Shown piece after piece: positions 47,348-54,188 of a stretch of DNA of 64,000 nt. Each line of letters begins with the position of its first letter. Positions within the stretch are counted from its first letter, which is position 1. The stretch comes from Flaccisagitta enflata (Eukaryota > Chaetognatha > Sagittoidea > Aphragmophora), in assembly GCA_965153355.1 (NCBI GenBank), contig OZ231128.1, positions 52,638,001 through 52,702,000 on the forward strand, in the 5' to 3' direction. The translations under genes and the position numbers were made by a program. The notes beneath the pieces were generated by a model. The model did no database searches. It was not told where the DNA came from and worked only from the letters and a program-made list of their open reading frames with translations.

Positions 47348-50300
47348 GACGGATTTTAAAAAATGGATAACTTTTTTATGCTTTGACCGATTTGGTTCAT
47401 ATTTGGTGGGAAGTTGTAATAGGGTAAGGCGCTTTACATCCTATCCGATTTTTGTGATCCAACCAACCCAACCGGCCCAACCAGCCTACCGGCCTAAAAG
47501 TGAAAAACGTGCATAACTTTGGCATTTTTCAACCGATTTGGCTGAAATTTGGTATGGAGTCTCTAAATGGAAGGACTCAACATATGTATATGATTTATAT
47601 GCATTTGAGCATGCTAACCGGCCAAACCGACCTACCACCCAACCAGCCAACCGGCCTAAAAGTGAAAAACTTGCATAACTTTGTCATTTTTCAACTGATT
47701 TGGTTGAAACTTGGTATGGAGTCTCTAAATGGAAGAACTCAACATATGCACACTATTTATCCTGTCAAACCAGCCTACCACCCAACCAGCCTACCGGCCT
47801 AAAAGTGAAAAACGTGCATAACTTTGGCATTTTTCAACCGATTTGGTTGAAATTTGGTATGGAGTCTCTAAATGGAAGGACTCAACATATGTATATGATT
47901 TATATGCATTTGAGCATGCTAACCGGCCAAACCGACCTACCACCCAACCAGCCAACCGGCCTAAAAGTGAAAAACTTGCGTAACTTTGTCATTTTTCAAC
48001 TGATTTGGTTGAAACTTGGTATGGAGTCTCTAAATGGAAGGACTCAGCATATGCAAACTATTTATCCTGTTAAACAGCCTACCACCCAACCAGCCTACTG
48101 GCCTAAAAGTGAAAAACGTGCATAACTTTGGCATTTTTCAACCGATTTGGCTGAAATTTGGTATGGAGTCTCTAAATGGAAGGCCTCAACATATGTATAT
48201 GATTTATATGCATTTGAGCATGCTAACCGGCCAAACCGACCTACCACCCAACCAGCCAACCGGCCTTAAAGTGAAAAACTTGCGTAACTTTGTCATTTTT
48301 CAACTGATTTGGTTGAAACTTGGTATGGAGTCTCTAAATGGAAGGACTCAGCATATGCAAACTATTTATCCTGTTAAACCAGCCTACCACCCAACCAGCC
48401 TACCAGCCTGAAAGTAAAAAATGTGCATATCTTTGGCGTTTTTCAACCAATTTGGTTGAAATTTGGTATGGAGTCTCTAAATGGAAGGACTCAGCACATG
48501 TATGTGATTTATTTATGTTTGAGCATGCCAACCAGCCAAACCCACCTACCACCCAACCAGCTTACCGGCCTAAAAGTTAAAAACTTGCATAAATTGGACA
48601 TTTTTCAACCAATTTGGTTGAAACTTGGTATGGAGTCTCTAAATGAAAGAACTCAACATATGCACACTATTTATCCAAACCAGTTTACCACCCAACCACC
48701 CTACTAGCCTAAAAGTGAAAAATGTGCATAACTTTGCCATTTTTCAACGGATTTGCATGAAACTTTGTATGGAGGCTCTTAATGTAAAGAATTATAATTT
48801 TAGCGAACTTACGGGGTTAGCGATCTTTTGGTCATAGCGATCTTATGGAATTGGTGATCTACAACCCCCTTCCGTCGCGGACCCAGATACTGATCAGATT
48901 TTTTATGATTTTTTTTTTTAAGTCGCGTGCACGCGACTCTACAACCCGCTTTGTTGGTCTGTCCGTCCGTCGGTCCGTCGGTCCGTCACACTTTAATTTT
49001 CTTATTATACTTTAAGTTATTTCTAGTCATTCCAAGTCATTTTAAGTCATTTTAAGTCATTTTAAGTCATTTTAAGTCATTTTAAGTCATTTTAAGTCAT
49101 TCTAAGTCATTCTAAGTTATTTTGAGTCACTTAAGTCAAATAGGTAAAAGTAGTCTTTTCTATCATTTTAGGTCTTTTTAAGTCATTTAAAGTTGTCTTG
49201 AGTCATTTTAAGTCATCTTGAGTCAATAAAAGTCATCTTAAGTTATTTATGTCTCGCACGCGACTTATAGGTGTTGGCCTTGTTTGACCTCACTGGTCCT
49301 GCCCAAATGGTCTGGTGACCTCAAATATGGCCCCTGCCCACCTGCACGCGACTTCGGTAGCCGTGTATCCGGCCTTGTTTTAACTAAAAATAGGTTTATT
49401 CATTTTTATTGACGATGTCTTTGCATGAAAGATAATTGATATCTCACTCAAATGTATGAAAAATGAAGATAAATGATGCAAAAATTGTAGATTTATGAAG
49501 AACCTATGATTGTGCAATCTGAGTTGTCTTGGGGCCAATTCGGGTAAAGTAATGAATAACTGTCTCTTTCTTGATCAGTGGCAGGAGTGGCAAGTGGGCA
49601 GTGGCAAGTGGAGTTTGATACTATATAAAGTTTACTGTTGTCACTTTTAATTTCACCACTGCCCACTGGTCCCATTCCACTCGCCACTCCCCACTTGTCA
49701 CTCCCTACTTGCCACCCCCTACATGCCACTTGCCACTCCTCACTTGCCACTCCCCACTTGCCACTCCCCACTTGCCACTCCCCACTTGCCACTCCCCACT
49801 TGCCACTCCCCACTTGCCACTCCCCACTTGCCACTCCCCACTTGCCACTCCCTACTTGCCACTCCCCACTCCCTACTCCCTACTCCCCACTCCCCACTCC
49901 CCACTCCCCACTCCCTATTCCGTACTCTCTACTCCCCACTTGCTGTGGCAGAGTAAAACCAGTCAGTAAAGGAGATTCGCCAGAATCTCATTTGCATATT
50001 GCAGACAGTCATTAATGCGTTTATAATTTATAACCTTATTTTTTCATTAGTTTGATTTCCAGTTATTCTTACTAGTCTTGTTGTTTAAATTTCATAGCTA
50101 TGTTCATATTGTCATATTGATGATCATTTGATGGTTTTATTTCACCTTGATGGTCTCAACTGTGGTTAGTTTGATGTGTTTGGAGGATATGTTTATACTC
50201 CACTTTTCATTCCCCACTTGCCACTCCACTCCTCACTTGCCACTCCATTCCCCACTAGCCACTCCACTCCCCACTTGCCACTCCCCACTTGCCACTCCTC

Positions 50301-52659
50301 ATTTGCCAATCCCCATTGTCAACTCCCCACTGCCAACTCCCCACTCCACTTGCCACTACTCGCTGCTCCCAACTACCTGCTAATGTCCCAATTTTAGTTG
50401 CAGGAAATTAGGAATATAACTGATAACATTTTAGTCCAGGTTTTACAATCCCCTTCAAGCTCCGGTTTGCGCCGCTTCAATGACGATTTCACCTGCAGTT
50501 TCATTTTAACATTTGGACCTCGTTATTCTCTTCGCATCCCATCTTAGCATCTTTCCAACTCCTTATCCCATCTCATCTTCGCGTCACCATGGAAATAGGT
50601 AAAAGATAGGGATTTGGGGTTGAGGCTAACTTTAAGGTTGAGGTTAGGTTTAGGGTTAAGGTTAGGTTTAGGGTTAAGGTTAGGTTTAGGGTTGAGGTTA
50701 GGTTTAGGGTTGAGGTTAGGTTTAGGGTTGAGGATAGGTTTAGGGTTGAGGATAGGTTTAGGGTTGAGGATAGGTTTAGGGTTGAGGTTAGGTTTAGGGT
50801 TGAGGTTAGGTTTAGGGTTGAGGTTAGGTTTAGGGTTGAGGTTAGGTTTAGGGTTGAGGTTAGGTTTAGGGTTGAGGTTAAGTTTAGGGTTGATGTTAGG
50901 TTTAGGGTTTAGGTTAGGTTTAGGGTTGAGGTTAGGTTTAGGGTTGAGGTTAGGTTTAGGGTTGGAGTTAGGTTTAGGGTTTGAGTTAGGTTTAAGGTTA
51001 GGTTTAGGGTTGAGGTAAGGATTAGGGTTGAGGTTAGGGTTGAGGTTAGGTTGTGGGCACGTGATTGCATTGTACTAATTTTTTCATATTTTCCTAATTT
51101 TACATACGAAATTGAACATCGCTCTGAAATCACCACATCTTTTATCAGTTGACTCGAATCAATTACAGCGACTTCTCCCTCAAATCTCTCCTTCGTTCAA
51201 TTGGCGAGAGTTCTATTTCCGTTTCAAGGTAGCTTCCCTTTTAAGTTTTCTTGAAGAAAATGTCATGGTGTTGGTAAATCCCACCATGAATGGACAAAAA
51301 AAAAATCTCAGGTATGTCATAATTGTGTCTCACTCAGTTAATCAACTTTTTGTTTAGGGTACATTGTTAATTAAATCTATTCACCACACACTCCCCACTT
51401 CCTTTTGCCCACTCCTGACTTCAACTTACCACTGCCCAGTGCCTACTCTTCACTGCCCTCCAACCACTCCCCACTACCCTCCAACTATTTCCTACTTCCC
51501 ACTCCCCATTGCCCACTCCCCACTCCACTGCCCACTCCCCACTCCACTGCCCACTCCCCACTCCCCACTCCACTGCCCACTCCCCACTGCCCATTGGGCA
51601 GTGGCTAGCCACTGCTCCCATTGCTAAAAAAAGAGACAGTTATTCATTACACGAGCCTGAAATTCTAAGCCGGTTTCTAATTTGACAAATTTGCATTTCC
51701 AAAAACATAACCTTGTTCTAAAAACATGGGCTGCTTACTTGTCTTCGAAGTATTTCGCGCCATCAAAGTGTTACGCGTTGACAAAGTATCTCGCAATATC
51801 AAAGTACTTCGATGTATCAAAGTCCAAAAATCCTGAATTGCCAAAATGAGACCAACCAACCAAAGGATGGACAGACATGACCTATCATAGATTAGGAGGA
51901 ACGCACATAAAAAGACGAAAATACTTTTGGGAGACAGATGGATTGACGGAGCTCATATTTGTATTGACAAATGGATGGACTGATGAACCCCAAAAATGAT
52001 GTTGATTCATCGAAATAATATTGATTCATCGAAATACTTAAGGCAGCCTATAGATCATTTGATTTTTTTTCAGTAGGCCCCTAATGGGGATTAGTATCCA
52101 GCCTAAAAGGCACAAAGTTGTCACTTTCTTGACAGCCCGGGTTATACCTGACATTTCAGGCCATGCCCTACTAGAAATTTTTTTTCTGATAAAAAGGTGT
52201 GTTACCCCTTAACTTAAGGGATGATAAAAGTTTCATACCCTTGTAGGGCTGGGGTCAATTTTTATTTTTTACTTTTTGGTTCTACACATGTTAAGACTAT
52301 AATCAGGAATTGTATTGATATAATCAAAGTCACAAATGTTACGAAATCAGCCCAGCTGCTAATCCACTGCAAATCGACAATTTTTTCATGATTCATATGT
52401 GGAGCGAACATAAAATGTGGTTGTAAAATTATCCGTTGCTGACATTTCATCCCACTAGCAGTTCCCGATTAGCTCATGTTTTTATTTCTTACTCTTTTTT
52501 TTTCTTTTGTCGAGTATTTTTCAGTTGCTATTAGATTAGAGACTGTTCATTTATTTGAACAAATGTACTGTTGGACGTCAATGTGCTTGGGCATGAAAAT
52601 TTGTCAGGGCCGACGTCAATGCTATGCGGCAGGGCTAACGCCAATGCTAAGAGGTGTGT

Positions 52660-52727
<68 letters not shown>

Positions 52728-54100
52728 GTCGCTTTGAAGTGAAACTCATAGGTTATGATTGTAACAGGTTGGAGAATCAATTTTCGTTATAGCAGATACC
52801 GTGGGTAAGAAGAGCTCTGCCATGTACAGCTGAACATAGCCAATAAAGGTAAAACGAGTCTATCCGGGCAGCTCGATGCGTCATCTGCGTGGTTTTTGAA
52901 AAAAGCGTCACATACATATGGACGGAGGGACGGACAGAGGGACAGACAGATGGACGGACAGATGGACGTACAAATCCTCCTAAAGAGATGCGATGACGCA
53001 TCAAAAAAGAATTGTTTCATCAAAGGGGGGAAAAAGATGTAATGTTTATGATATTCCATAATGCTTTTACAAAGCTTTATATTTTCATTCACCTTTTAGT
53101 CGCGGAGACGCGACTCAACACCTCATCGTGTTGGTCCATTTGTCAGTTGGTTTCTAACATTTTAGTTGCGGACACGCAACTCTGTAAGAGGCTTTGTCCG
53201 TCCGTTGGTCGGTCCGTCATGGTGATTGAGTTGAAAACGAGCGTTTTTGATACTTTTTGGGCAGCGGCCCCAAAGGACACGGGTGAATTTCCATATGTCC
53301 GTTTTTCCGTCCTTCCGTCCGTCCTTCCGCCCAAAGGCTTCAAATATGCTCTCTCAGGACGTATGGAAATTCACCCCTGTGTCCTACAGGACATTGGCCC
53401 TTTGGGGCCGCTGCCCTGCACCCACTCCACTGCTTCAGCAGACCACTTCAAGCAGGGCATCGGGTACCGCTGACCATGTGCGATCCTTGGATGACTTTTT
53501 GTGTATGAATGAGTGTCCGCGGTGGGTTGAAGTGTAGATGGGGCTTGGATGCCCCTGCCCACCCGTCCGCAACAATATTGTGACCCCGCATTACTTGTTG
53601 AATTGCGAGCAGCTTACGCATTACAACCCATGCCCAACGGTCCGCAACTACCCTGCCGTGTATCCAGCCTTGACGAAAGCCTTAGGTGGTAAATGAGTAT
53701 TTTGGTTTTGTAACTTCTCTTATCTCTGTCCAAAAACGTTCATTTCTGCAACAGGCCGCGAAAAAAAGAAAAGAAAACGAAAAAAGGAAAAGGGCACAAA
53801 AGATTCGACAACTGGCTGATTTCCTCTTGTTTGTGCCGTCATGGAATCTAAATTCTATTCTTAAAAGTGATTTTGAAATGTTTCACTCTTTTTTTGAAAT
53901 TATGTTCACTGTGTAGTAGCAAAACATATAGATTGAAACTGTTGCCCTGCAAAGCTTGATAATGTTCAATAAATTACTAATTGTAGAAAATTGATCTGGT
54001 GTTTAGGAAAACTCAAACACACGCGCACACATGTGCGCATACGCACACACATGCGCATACGCACACACACTCACACGCACACACGCACACACACACACAC

Positions 54101-54188
<88 letters not shown>

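Noticed and set aside
47310-48837. Series of 60-140-codon frames with [17 protein letters not shown] repeats as a repetitive protein
   Set aside because: Monomers of 163 and 143 bases force frame changes every unit, so no continuous frame exists. The second copy at 61 kb has different stops.
50614-51018. Gly/Leu-rich 134-codon frame and the idea of a true telomere
   Set aside because: The frame comes from the 18-base period. The array is inside a CPSF1 intron with coding exons on both sides, so it is not a chromosome end.
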